Part shown: positions 16,742 to 24,653 of the stretch, piece after piece
Layout: each line of letters starts with the position of its first letter
How positions within the stretch are numbered: the stretch's first letter is position 1
Origin: an uncultured bacterium
Lineage (GTDB): Bacteria; Actinomycetota; Coriobacteriia; Coriobacteriales; Coriobacteriaceae
Length of the DNA stretch: 41,658 bases
NCBI GenBank assembly: GCA_905215505.1
Contig: CAJMPU010000020.1
Coordinates: forward strand, 1-41,658
Direction of reading: 5' to 3'
Program-made: the position numbers and the translations under genes
The notes under the pieces: model-generated
What the model was told of the DNA's origin: nothing
Database searches by the model: none
Seen by the model: the letters and a program-made list of their open reading frames with translations, nothing else

Positions 16742-17506
16742 GAACTCCCGTAAGAGCGCGTCTTCCACTTCCCGAAGCGAAAGGGCCCCGCCTCCCTCGG
16801 CGGGACGGGTGACCACGATGCAGCGCGCTCCCACGTCGCGCGCGGCGGCGAGCTTCTCGGCCGTGCCGCCTACGGTTCCCGAGTCCTTGGTCACAAGCCA
16901 CTGGGCGCCCACCTGCCGAAGCATCGCCTCGTTGAGCTCGCGGGTGAAGGGCCCCTGCATGCCGATGACGTGCGACGGCGAAAACCCCGCGTCGATGCAC
17001 TTCGTTATAGCACCGGGCAGCGGGAGCACACGCACGAAGAAGCGCTCCGCGAAATCGGCGACGCGCGTGTAGGGAGCAAGCTCCTTGCTCCCCGTCGTGA
17101 GAAGCGCGCGACCCGGGTTCTCGGAGAGAAAGCGCGCCGCGCAGGCGATCGACGCGACCGACACGACGCCTTTGGGCAGCGCCTCGGCCGGGCGCGCAAG
17201 GCGCAGGCATCGTGCACCCACGGCGAGCGAAGCGGCCCGGATGTTGCCGCTTGCGAGCGTAGCGAAGGGGTGCGTGGCGTCGACGACGATGCGCGCGCCG
17301 GAAAGCTCGCGCTCCATGTCGGCCTCGTCGAGCCTGCTCGCATGCACCTCGATGCCCGGAAGCTCGCCCAAAAGCTCACCTCCGTACTCGGTTGCCGCGT
17401 AGGCACGGGCGGGGATGCCCGCCCCGCTCGCCCATTCGCACAGAAGGCGGCCCTCGGTGGTGCCGGCGAAGATGCGCAGCGCTGGCACGGATGCGGGGGC
17501 CGTCAC
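16733..17506 (-). CDS. cbiJ: Precorrin-6A reductase / cobalt-precorrin-6A reductase
   Basis: Reduces (cobalt-)precorrin-6A with NAD(P)H before decarboxylation and methylation by CbiET. About 257 residues, as for the family. The N-terminal Rossmann motif reads RIFAGTTEGRLL. Other family segments are VVDATHPFA, LTTGSKELAPY and a SHVIGMQGPF stretch followed by WLVTKDSG. The GTG start at 17506 overlaps the cbiC stop in a GTGA junction; upstream residues in the same frame are out-of-frame cbiC. It is the last gene of the minus-strand cobalamin operon. CobK is the equivalent name in the aerobic pathway; the anaerobic context favours CbiJ. Confidence 0.9.
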   Translation of the reverse strand: MTAPASVPALRIFAGTTEGRLLCEWASGAGIPARAYAATEYGGELLGELPGIEVHASRLDEADMERELSGARIVVDATHPFATLASGNIRAASLAVGARCLRLARPAEALPKGVVSVASIACAARFLSENPGRALLTTGSKELAPYTRVADFAERFFVRVLPLPGAITKCIDAGFSPSHVIGMQGPFTRELNEAMLRQVGAQWLVTKDSGTVGGTAEKLAAARDVGARCIVVTRPAEGGGALSLREVEDALLREFAR

Positions 17507-18144
17507 TTCGCGCCACCCGTGCGCGTGATCTGGTAGAGCAGCGCGTTCATAATGGCGGCCGCCACGGTCGAGCCGCCCTTGCGACCCCTCGCGACGATGG
17601 CCGGCACGCGTCGCGCGAGTAGCTCCTCTTTCGCCTCGACCACGTTCACAAACCCGACCGGCACCCCAACGACGAGCGCGGGCGCGATCTTCCCCGCGTC
17701 CATGAGCTCGGCGAGGCGCAGAAGTGCTGTGGGAGCGTTGCCGACGGCCACGATGAGCGGACCCTCGATGCCGCAAGCTTTGTCCATGCTCGCAACGGCG
17801 CGAGTCGTGCCCGCGGCTCGCGCAGCCGCGGCGACATCAGGGTCGGCCATGTAGCACACGGCCTTGCAGCCGAGCTTCGCGAGCGCGGGCTTGCTTATGC
17901 CTGCGAGCGCCATGTTCGTGTCGGTGAGCACCGTGGCCCCTGCGCGCAGTGCGTCGAGCGCACAGTGCGCAGCGTCATGGGTGAACACGAGGGAATCGGC
18001 GTACGAGAAGTCGGCAGTAGTGTGGATGACGCGCTTCACGACGGGCTCTTCGAGCGGCGGGAACGTGCGGCCGCCGAGCTCTTCGGTGATGATCTCGAAG
18101 CTGCGCCGCTCGATGTCGCCGGGCGCCATCTCCTTGGAATCCAT
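17503..18144 (-). CDS. cbiC: Cobalt-precorrin-8X methylmutase
   Basis: Moves the C11 methyl group to C12, turning cobalt-precorrin-8 into cobyrinate. It has 213 residues, normal length. The catalytic histidine lies in VIHTTADFSYADSL; other conserved segments are GATVLTDTNMALAGI, the CYMADPDV stretch and the VGNAPTALLRL and GVPVGFVNV motifs near the C-terminus. It begins immediately after the cobA stop (TAG then ATG) and ends in a GTGA overlap with cbiJ, so its translation is probably coupled to both. Confidence 0.94.
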   Translation of the reverse strand: MDSKEMAPGDIERRSFEIITEELGGRTFPPLEEPVVKRVIHTTADFSYADSLVFTHDAAHCALDALRAGATVLTDTNMALAGISKPALAKLGCKAVCYMADPDVAAAARAAGTTRAVASMDKACGIEGPLIVAVGNAPTALLRLAELMDAGKIAPALVVGVPVGFVNVVEAKEELLARRVPAIVARGRKGGSTVAAAIMNALLYQITRTGGAK

Positions 18145-18660
18145 CTAGTACTCCACTCCTTCCCTTGCACATATCCCCTGAGAGTAGGGGTGTTTCTCGC
18201 ACCGCATCTCGGTTATGTAGTCGGCCTTCTCCACGATCTTGCGGGAAGGCGCGCGCCCAGTGAGCGCTACTTCGACGCCGCGCGCGGACATATCGAGCGC
18301 GCGGTCCACGAGCGCCTCGTCGACAAGCCCCTTCGAAAGCGCGTCGAGCGCCTCGTCGAGCACGAGCAGCCCCTCCTGAGCGCCCTCGAACTCGGCGAGC
18401 GCGGAAGCGAGGTTCCCATCGTGCAGCTCGCACGTCGCGGCAAGTTCTTCCGACGTCATTGACCAGGTAAACTTGTCCGACACCTTCCCCGCGAACACGG
18501 GCACGCCGAAATGCTCGGCGAGCAGGCGCGCCTCCCCGCTTTCGCCGTCTTTCAGGAACTGCACGACGACGACGCGGCGGCCTGCGGCGAGCATGCGAAG
18601 GGCGAGGCCCATCGCCGCCGTGGTCTTGCCTTTGCCGTCGCCATGATACACGTGGATCAT
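18145..18660 (-). CDS. cobA: Cob(I)yrinic acid a,c-diamide adenosyltransferase (CobA/BtuR family)
   Basis: Attaches the 5'-deoxyadenosyl group of ATP to reduced cobalt of corrinoids. It has 171 residues, short but within range for BtuR/CobO/CobP. The N-terminus is MIHVYHGDGKGKTTAAMGLA, whose GDGKGKTTA is the family's reversed-orientation P-loop. Later motifs are VVVVQFLKDGESGEA, LLVLDEALDALSKG and VALTGRAPSRKIVEKADYITEM. The ATG overlaps the cbiP stop (ATGA). It lacks the longer N-terminal arm of the Salmonella protein. It can serve both de novo synthesis and salvage. Confidence 0.93.
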   Translation of the reverse strand: MIHVYHGDGKGKTTAAMGLALRMLAAGRRVVVVQFLKDGESGEARLLAEHFGVPVFAGKVSDKFTWSMTSEELAATCELHDGNLASALAEFEGAQEGLLVLDEALDALSKGLVDEALVDRALDMSARGVEVALTGRAPSRKIVEKADYITEMRCEKHPYSQGICAREGVEY

Positions 18661-20156
18661 ACGCCCTCCTCGATAATGCGGTAGACATACTCCATGTCGA
18701 GCGCCCCGCGCACGACGTCGGCCAGGCGGTCGAACTCGCGCGCACGGTGATCGGCTGCGGACGCTGCGCCCGCAGCACCCACCACGCTCTCGGGCAGGCC
18801 GCGCTTGCGCGCGAGCGAGCGCGCGAGGGCGAGCGCCAACCCCGGTTCGTCGAACAGGCCGTGGAGATAGGTTCCGAACACGTTTCCGCAGGCCGCGCCT
18901 TCTGGTTTGCCGCCAATCTTGCCTGCAGGGGCGCAGGAGACGGTCGTTTCGCCGTCGTGAATCTCGTACCCGCGCGCCGTCATGCCGTTCCACACCGAGA
19001 ACGCGCCTTGGGCGCCCGTGATGCGCAGCTCCGACTGGGCGAGGCGCTTTTCCTCCTTGAACACCGTACTTGCAGGGATGAGCCCGAGCCCGCGCGCGGT
19101 GCCAGCGCCTTCCCTGCCGTGCGGGTCGGAAAGCTCGTCTCCCAAAAGCTGGTAGCCTCCGCATATGCCGAGCACCGGCGTGCCCGCGCCCGAAAGCGCG
19201 CGTACACAGGCTCCGATGCCGCTAGCCGCAAGCCAGCGCGCGTCGTCGAGCGTGGTCTTCGAGCCGGGGAGCACCACCAGGTCGGGTCGGCCCAGATCGG
19301 TCGTCGAGGAAACGTAGCGCACGCCCATGCCTGGCACGCGCGAAAGCGGGTCGAAGTCGGTGAAGTTCGAAAGATGCGGAAGGCGCACGACGGCGACATC
19401 GATGACGCCGCGCGCCTCGCGGGCAGATAGGCGCGGCGCGAGCGAGTCCTCGTCATCCAGGTCGAGCGTAAGATACGGCACGACCCCCACGACGGGAACC
19501 CCGCACATCTTCTCGAGCGGGGCCAAACCCGGGCGCAGGATTTCCACATCGCCGCGGAACTTGTTCACCACAAGCCCCCGCAAAAGCGCGCGAACCTCGG
19601 GCGCAAAGAGCGCGACCGTACCGTAGAGCTGGGCAAACACCCCGCCTGGGTCGATGTCGCCCACGAGCAGCACGGGGGAGGACACGGCGCGCGCGAGCCC
19701 CATGTTGACGATGTCGTTTTCGGAAAGGTTGATTTCGGCGGGGCTGCCGGCGCCCTCGATGACGATGACGTCGTTTTCCTCCGCGAGCGAATCGAACGCC
19801 TCCAAAATCTGCGGCATGAGCGCCTTCTTTCGCGCGAAGTAGTCCCTCGCAGCGAAGGCTCCCTGCGCCTTGCCGGCCACGATGAGCTGGCTTCGGTGGT
19901 CGCTTTCGGGCTTGAGAAGGATGGGGTTCATGCGCACGTCGGGCGCGATGCCGCACGCCTCAGCCTGCATGATCTGGGCGCGCCCCATCTCGAGCCCGTC
20001 GGCCGTGACACCGCTGTTGAGCGCCATGTTCTGGCTCTTGAAGGGAGTCACGCGCAGGCCGTCCTGCGAAAGCACACGGCACAGCCCCGCCGCAAGCAGG
20101 CTCTTACCCGCGTTCGACATTGTGCCCTGGATCATGATGGGCTTCGCCCTACCCAC
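18657..20156 (-). CDS. cbiP: Cobyric acid synthase (glutamine-hydrolysing)
   Basis: Amidates side chains b, d, e and g of adenosylcobyrinate a,c-diamide using glutamine and ATP. About 499 residues, as expected. The N-terminal dethiobiotin-synthetase-like domain has the P-loop in MIQGTMSNAGKSLLAAGLC. The C-terminal class I amidotransferase has the nucleophile cysteine in GICGGYQLLGDE and the histidine of the triad in YLHGLFDEP. I chose the GTG at 20156 (VGRAKPIMIQG), which overlaps the cobD stop by 8 nt and matches the usual few residues before MIQGT; the ATG at 20135 is the alternative. Confidence 0.93.
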   Translation of the reverse strand: MGRAKPIMIQGTMSNAGKSLLAAGLCRVLSQDGLRVTPFKSQNMALNSGVTADGLEMGRAQIMQAEACGIAPDVRMNPILLKPESDHRSQLIVAGKAQGAFAARDYFARKKALMPQILEAFDSLAEENDVIVIEGAGSPAEINLSENDIVNMGLARAVSSPVLLVGDIDPGGVFAQLYGTVALFAPEVRALLRGLVVNKFRGDVEILRPGLAPLEKMCGVPVVGVVPYLTLDLDDEDSLAPRLSAREARGVIDVAVVRLPHLSNFTDFDPLSRVPGMGVRYVSSTTDLGRPDLVVLPGSKTTLDDARWLAASGIGACVRALSGAGTPVLGICGGYQLLGDELSDPHGREGAGTARGLGLIPASTVFKEEKRLAQSELRITGAQGAFSVWNGMTARGYEIHDGETTVSCAPAGKIGGKPEGAACGNVFGTYLHGLFDEPGLALALARSLARKRGLPESVVGAAGAASAADHRAREFDRLADVVRGALDMEYVYRIIEEGV

Positions 20157-21372
20157 GGGTATCGACCTCCTTCGCCGAGCCTCGGCCATCCGCGCCCGCC
20201 ATAGCGCCGCCACAAGAAACGCCGCCCCGTTCGTCGGGTTCGCCTTCGCCCGATGCACCTTCCGCCCGAAGCGCGCGGCCGAACGCCATCGCAAGCCGGG
20301 CATTCTCCTTGCGCGTGCGCACCGCGACGCGGCACCAGAAACGGGACAGTACCGAAAACGAGTCGCACGTGCGGACCAAAACCCCCTGTTTATACAGGCG
20401 CTCGGGGATGTCTTTCGCCGGAGTGCGGACTAAAAGAAAGTTCGCATCCGATGGCACGACGGAAAGCCCGAGTGAGGAGAGCTCGTGGGAAAGCCACGCT
20501 CGCTCGCCCGCCAATACATCGCGCGTGCGCGAGACGTATTCAACGTCTTCCAGGGCGGCGATGCCCGCGGCCTCGGCGACCGAGGAAACGGGCCACGCCT
20601 GCCCCGCCCGGCGAATCCCCTCGATGAGTTGGGCGTTTCCGCTGATCAGATATCCCAACCGCAACCCCGCCATTCCGTAGAGCTTGGTGAACGCGGAGAG
20701 CACGGCCACATGGCGCGAACACGCGGCACGTGCGGCCACGCTCCTTTCGCGGGCGTCGGGCGCAAATCCGAGGAAGCACTCGTCCACGACGAGCAGCGCG
20801 CCCACCTGCTCGCAGCGGCAAGCCGCGGCATCGATCACGCTGGGGTCGACGAGTCGCCCCGTCGGGTTGTTCGGATTGCAGAGGTACGCCACGTCTCCCG
20901 GCCCCTCGATCGCGCGGGCGAAGGAGGCGGGCACGTCGAAGTCGTCCGCTTCGGAGAGCGGGAACTCCTGCACGCATGCGCCGTAGTACGATACCGCCTC
21001 CGCATATTCAGAAAACGTCGGCGCGCACACGACGATGCGTTTCGGGCGCACCGCCGCGGCGAGCCGCCAGATGATGTCGGACGCGCCCGCGCCGCAGACG
21101 ATAGTATCTTCGGGAATGCCCTGGGCGCGCGCTAGGGCGCGAACGAGCGCGAGGCTTTCCCTATCGGGGTAGGCGTCGATTCGAGAAAGCGCCTTGCAAG
21201 CTGCGGCGACGGCGCGCGGCGAGGGGCCTGCCGGATTCACGTTCACCGAGAAGTCAATGAGGTCGGAGGCGTCCCCTTCGCAAGCGATGCCAAGCGATTG
21301 CGTGCTACCCCCATGCGCACGGGCGCGCAGGATTCCCCCGGCAGCCCGGGGCGCGGCGTGGTCTTCCCTCAT
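20149..21372 (-). CDS. cobD: Threonine-phosphate decarboxylase CobD-like aminotransferase
   Basis: A PLP enzyme that decarboxylates L-threonine O-3-phosphate to (R)-1-amino-2-propanol phosphate, the arm CbiB attaches to cobyric acid. About 407 residues. Family features are HGGSTQSLG at the N-terminus, DFSVNVNPAGP, the NPNNPTGRLVD motif, VVDECFLGF and the PLP lysine in SAFTKLYGMAGLRLGY. The last 45 residues (EGASGEGEPDERGG... to VDTRG) are a Gly/Glu-rich extension absent from typical CobD. Related class I aminotransferases such as HisC look similar; position between cbiB and cbiP decides for CobD. The ATG overlaps the cbiB stop (ATGA). Confidence 0.88.
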   Translation of the reverse strand: MREDHAAPRAAGGILRARAHGGSTQSLGIACEGDASDLIDFSVNVNPAGPSPRAVAAACKALSRIDAYPDRESLALVRALARAQGIPEDTIVCGAGASDIIWRLAAAVRPKRIVVCAPTFSEYAEAVSYYGACVQEFPLSEADDFDVPASFARAIEGPGDVAYLCNPNNPTGRLVDPSVIDAAACRCEQVGALLVVDECFLGFAPDARERSVAARAACSRHVAVLSAFTKLYGMAGLRLGYLISGNAQLIEGIRRAGQAWPVSSVAEAAGIAALEDVEYVSRTRDVLAGERAWLSHELSSLGLSVVPSDANFLLVRTPAKDIPERLYKQGVLVRTCDSFSVLSRFWCRVAVRTRKENARLAMAFGRALRAEGASGEGEPDERGGVSCGGAMAGADGRGSAKEVDTRG

Positions 21373-22343
21373 GCCATCGCCCCCACGGCGAGCACGACCG
21401 CCGCGCGCGCGGCACCGAAGACGACGAGCGCGCATACGGACGCGGCGAGCATAAGCCTTGTCGCCCGGGCGATGTCGCCCCACTCGATTTCGCGGGACGC
21501 GTCGCCTATCGTCGGTTTCTCAACGAGCTTGCCGAAATACACCGCGGGTCCTGCCAGGCGCAGCCCGAGCGCGCCCGCGCACGCTGACTCGGTCTGTGCC
21601 GCATTCGGGCTCGCATGGCGACGCCTGTCGCGGCGCCAGATGCGCGCAGCCCCGCGCGCGTCGAGCCCGACGATCGGGCACACGGCGATCATGAGCAGAG
21701 CCGATAAGCGCGAGGGAATCCAGTTCAGCGCATCGTCGAGGCGCGCCGAAGCGCAGCCGAAGTCGATGTAGCGCTCGTTTTTGTAGCCCACCATGCTGTC
21801 GAGCGTGTTCACCGCCTTGTACGCCATGCCCAAGGGCGCACCCCCGATCATAAGGTAGAAAAGCGGCGCGATGACGCCGTCGCTCGCGTTCTCCGCCACC
21901 GTTTCCACAGCGGCGCGCGCGACGCCCTGCTCGTCGAGAACAGACGTGTCGCGTCCCACGATGAGCCCGACGGCTTCGCGCGCCGCGACAAGGCCGCCCT
22001 TCGAGAACGCGCGGGCCACGGCCAGGCTCTGGCGGCGCAGCTCGCATGCCGCGAGAATCTGATAGCTCGCCCATGCCTCGGCCACGAAGCGCAAGCCGGA
22101 GTGAACCATGCCGCAAAGATGCAGGATTCCCCAGGTCAAAAGCCCAAACGCAAGCGGAAGCGCCACGGCAAGCACAAGCCCTGCGGCGCGCGTGCCCGCG
22201 GACGTTTGCGGGAATGCGCCCCGCAGGCGGCCTTCGGCCCACGTGATCGCGCGCCCCATGGCGACGACGGGATGGGGAAGCCAGCGCGGGTCGCCGAAGG
22301 CAAGGTCGGCCGCGAACCCGGCGGCGACGGCAAGAATCGTCAT
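21369..22343 (-). CDS. cbiB: Adenosylcobinamide-phosphate synthase CbiB
   Basis: An inner-membrane enzyme that condenses adenosylcobyric acid with aminopropanol phosphate. It has 324 residues. The N-terminus MTILAVAAGFAADLAFGDPR is followed by WLPHPVVAMGRAI, typical of the family. The segment TVAENASDGVIAPLFYLMIG and the AYKAVNTLDSMVGYKNERY motif with the conserved acidic and lysine residues are present. Several hydrophobic helices (for example LVLAVALPLAFGLLTWGIL) fit a membrane protein. Its ATG overlaps the stop of the upstream fusion gene by one base (TGATG). Its substrate arm comes from CobD, the next gene. Confidence 0.94.
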   Translation of the reverse strand: MTILAVAAGFAADLAFGDPRWLPHPVVAMGRAITWAEGRLRGAFPQTSAGTRAAGLVLAVALPLAFGLLTWGILHLCGMVHSGLRFVAEAWASYQILAACELRRQSLAVARAFSKGGLVAAREAVGLIVGRDTSVLDEQGVARAAVETVAENASDGVIAPLFYLMIGGAPLGMAYKAVNTLDSMVGYKNERYIDFGCASARLDDALNWIPSRLSALLMIAVCPIVGLDARGAARIWRRDRRRHASPNAAQTESACAGALGLRLAGPAVYFGKLVEKPTIGDASREIEWGDIARATRLMLAASVCALVVFGAARAAVVLAVGAMA

Positions 22344-23344
22344 CACCGGGCATCGCCCCCCGAAGCGGGGCGAACGTCGCGAAGGCAGCGCCCATCCCAA
22401 GTGGCGGCCCATGCGCCGCCCGGCTCGGTATGCACGTCGAAGTATCCCAATTTCGGGACAGCTAGCTCGGAGAGCAGCGCTTTCACGGTACCCGCGTGAA
22501 CGACGAAGACGGCGCGCCCACTCCCCTGGGCGCGCTCCGATTCGCACGCCTCCCGAAACGCCGCGATGACGCGGCGGGTGAAATCGCTCTTGCCCTCGCC
22601 ATGCGGGCAGCGCGTCTCGCACCAGGAGTCTACCCAGGCGCGATAGCGCGCATCCTCTTTAAGCTCGGCGGCGCTTCGCCCCTCGAAGTCGCCGAAATCC
22701 ATCTCGCGCAGACCGGGGCACGCCATAAGCTCCGCGTTCGGGAAGAGGATGCGCGCCGTCTGGTCGGTGCGGGCCATGCCGCTCGTGATAACACGGAACA
22801 CGTCACGATCGCACGCGAGGTCGCGCAAAGCGCGCTCGCCCGCACTCGACAGGGGCTCGTCGGTGCCCGCCCCGCTGTAGCGATGGTCTTCCGTGCCCGC
22901 CGTGGCACCATGGCGCACGAAGACGACTTCCAAAGGCGCACCCGCGCCCTGCGTCCCTCGAGGTGCATCGGCAAGGTTTCCTTTGATGACCTGGGGAATC
23001 CCGCACGTCATGCGCACGACGACGTCGGCGCGCGCAGCGAGCGCGCATCCCAGGCGCCCCGCGCGCTCGCGCCATTGGGCGTCTTCCGCACGCATGGGGA
23101 CGACCCCCGAGCCGACCAAGGGCAGAATCACTGCGTCGAAGCCGATCAGCCGCTCGAGCGCCCGGTCAGCGTCGAGCGCGCGTACGAGTTCCTCAGCACG
23201 GTAAGCGACACGGCCGGCAAAAGCCGCGGGCACGCCGCCCTCCGCAAACTGCGCCGCGTCGACGAAATCGTCCGCCGCGAACCCGAGCTTTTCGCGCACG
23301 AAGGTCCTCTTCCCCGAATGCGCGCCACCTACCACGAGCATCAT
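22343..23344 (-). CDS. Fusion of a CobU-like domain and an alpha-ribazole phosphatase (CobC-like) domain
   Basis: The N-terminal 165 residues resemble CobU: a P-loop MMLVVGGAHSGKRTF, a late GSGVVPMRAEDAQWRERAG segment equivalent to the GLGVVP region of CobU, and VVVRMTCGIPQVIKG at its end. The histidine-arginine kinase and guanylylation motif is not recognisable, so this half may be inactive or reduced. The C-terminal half is a histidine-phosphatase domain (EVVFVRHGATAG, then GMARTDQTARI, then EMDFGDFEGRSA and VVHAGTVKALL), as in CobC, which dephosphorylates alpha-ribazole phosphate or cobalamin phosphate. It is placed between cobS and cbiB, with a proper cobU two genes upstream. Start at 23344 (or 23341), overlapping the cobS stop. 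The phosphatase call is firmer than the role of the CobU-like half. Confidence 0.82.
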   Translation of the reverse strand: MMLVVGGAHSGKRTFVREKLGFAADDFVDAAQFAEGGVPAAFAGRVAYRAEELVRALDADRALERLIGFDAVILPLVGSGVVPMRAEDAQWRERAGRLGCALAARADVVVRMTCGIPQVIKGNLADAPRGTQGAGAPLEVVFVRHGATAGTEDHRYSGAGTDEPLSSAGERALRDLACDRDVFRVITSGMARTDQTARILFPNAELMACPGLREMDFGDFEGRSAAELKEDARYRAWVDSWCETRCPHGEGKSDFTRRVIAAFREACESERAQGSGRAVFVVHAGTVKALLSELAVPKLGYFDVHTEPGGAWAATWDGRCLRDVRPASGGDAR

Positions 23345-24108
23345 AGGAGCATGCCCCCCGCCACCAGCATGGCAAGCATCGCGAGCTCGGCCCATTGCAG
23401 AAACCATCCGGCCAAATCCCCCGTCACTCCGCCGAAGCGGGACAGAGCAACATGGCGGTACCACGCGAGCGCCAAAAGCCCCGCCACCGCCATAAGGGCG
23501 CCGACGGCCTGAGCGCACGCGACCATCCCTGCAGCCGAAGCCGCAGTGAAAGCGCAAAGCGGCACGACGATCGCCGCGCGCTTCTTCGCAGGCGAGAGCC
23601 CCGCGGCCATGCCGTCCGCCCGCGCGGCAGACCAGCATTCAACGGCGAGCCCCGAAAGCGAGCGGGAGAACACGAGCGAGCACAGAAGTGCGAGGAACGC
23701 CCCCGCCGTAAGCGGCAGCGCGGTGAAAAGGGAAAACTGCAGAATAAGGTACACAACAACACCGATGACCCCAAAGGCGCCCGCCCGCGGGTCGTGCATG
23801 ATCTCGAGCTTTCGCTCGCGCGGGGCCCAACTTGCAAGCGCATCGGAGGTGTCGCAGAGCCCGTCTAGGTGGATGCCTCCCGTCACCGCCACAGGCAGCG
23901 CCACGAGCACGGCCGCGACGATGGTCGCGGGCACGCCGAGCAGGTTCGCCACGTACCCCCACGCCGTCATGAGGAAGCCTTCCGCAAGGCCCACCAGGGG
24001 AAACGCGGCAAGCGCATGGGTTGACCCGAAATCGGTCCAGGCCGATTTCGGAACGGGGATACGCGAGAACGTTCCGAAAGCCGCGCCGATTGCCTCTACT
24101 ATCTTCAC
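23341..24108 (-). CDS. cobS: Adenosylcobinamide-GDP ribazoletransferase (cobalamin synthase)
   Basis: Joins adenosylcobinamide-GDP to alpha-ribazole (phosphate), the last assembly step, in the membrane. It has 255 residues with about six or seven hydrophobic helices. The family's acidic signature GGIHLDGLCDTSDALAS and the following RKLEIMHDPRAGAFG are present; FSRIPVP near the N-terminus is also typical. The GTG start at 24108 overlaps the cobU stop (GTGA). Its substrates come from the products of cobU and cobT on either side of it in the pathway, and all three lie next to each other. Confidence 0.95.
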   Translation of the reverse strand: MKIVEAIGAAFGTFSRIPVPKSAWTDFGSTHALAAFPLVGLAEGFLMTAWGYVANLLGVPATIVAAVLVALPVAVTGGIHLDGLCDTSDALASWAPRERKLEIMHDPRAGAFGVIGVVVYLILQFSLFTALPLTAGAFLALLCSLVFSRSLSGLAVECWSAARADGMAAGLSPAKKRAAIVVPLCAFTAASAAGMVACAQAVGALMAVAGLLALAWYRHVALSRFGGVTGDLAGWFLQWAELAMLAMLVAGGMLL

Positions 24109-24653
24109 CTTGTAGGTCCTTCGCCTTTCATCCACACGGGAATCCCGCATACCACTTCGACTGCGCGGTCGGCCAGCGCCGCCACACCCGCGTTCACGCG
24201 CGCGAGCGCGCGCCTCCATGCCTCGGTCCCTTCATCGTAGCGCATCCCATCGGCGAACACGTCGACGGTGACCACCACCGTATACGCAGCGGCCTGAGCG
24301 AGCCGTTCAATGCCTCCGAGCACCTCGCGCGCCACAGCGTCAGGGTCACGCGGGGACAAGCCGCCTTCCGCGAAGAGCTCGTTCGCAACCAGGTTGCCCA
24401 CGTCCTCCAAAAGAAGCGTGCAGCCGCGCGGAAGCCCGGGCACTGCGGCGCCCACGTCACGCGTGCACTCGAGGGTAGAAAACCCCTTGCCCTCGCGCAG
24501 CGCCCGATGGCGCGCGATACGGCGGGCGCCATCTTCCCCGAAGGGCTCCATCGTTGCGAGGTACACGCGGGGGCCGTCGTGCCCGAGGCACAGGGACTCG
24601 GCGTAGGCGCTCTTGCCGCTCGCGGCGGCGCCGATGACGAGCGTCACCTTCAT
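24105..24653 (-). CDS. cobU: Adenosylcobinamide kinase / adenosylcobinamide-phosphate guanylyltransferase
   Basis: Phosphorylates adenosylcobinamide and then transfers GMP to it. It has 182 residues, normal length. The P-loop is VIGAAASGKSAYAE; the kinase and guanylylation motif is RIARHRALREGKGFSTLE, with the histidine that carries GMP; LLLEDVGNLVANELF is the Walker B region; VVCGIPVWMKG ends the domain. Compared with the CobU-like half of the fusion gene at 22343-23344, this copy keeps the catalytic histidine, so it is the likely active enzyme. ATGA overlap with cobT. Confidence 0.93.
   Translation of the reverse strand: MKVTLVIGAAASGKSAYAESLCLGHDGPRVYLATMEPFGEDGARRIARHRALREGKGFSTLECTRDVGAAVPGLPRGCTLLLEDVGNLVANELFAEGGLSPRDPDAVAREVLGGIERLAQAAAYTVVVTVDVFADGMRYDEGTEAWRRALARVNAGVAALADRAVEVVCGIPVWMKGEGPTR

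Noticed and set aside
18660..19164. N-terminal extensions upstream of cobA and, likewise, of cbiF, cbiL, cbiD, cobU, cobS and cbiJ
   Set aside because: The open frames run upstream into the preceding genes, but family N-termini and overlap junctions mark later ATG or GTG starts.
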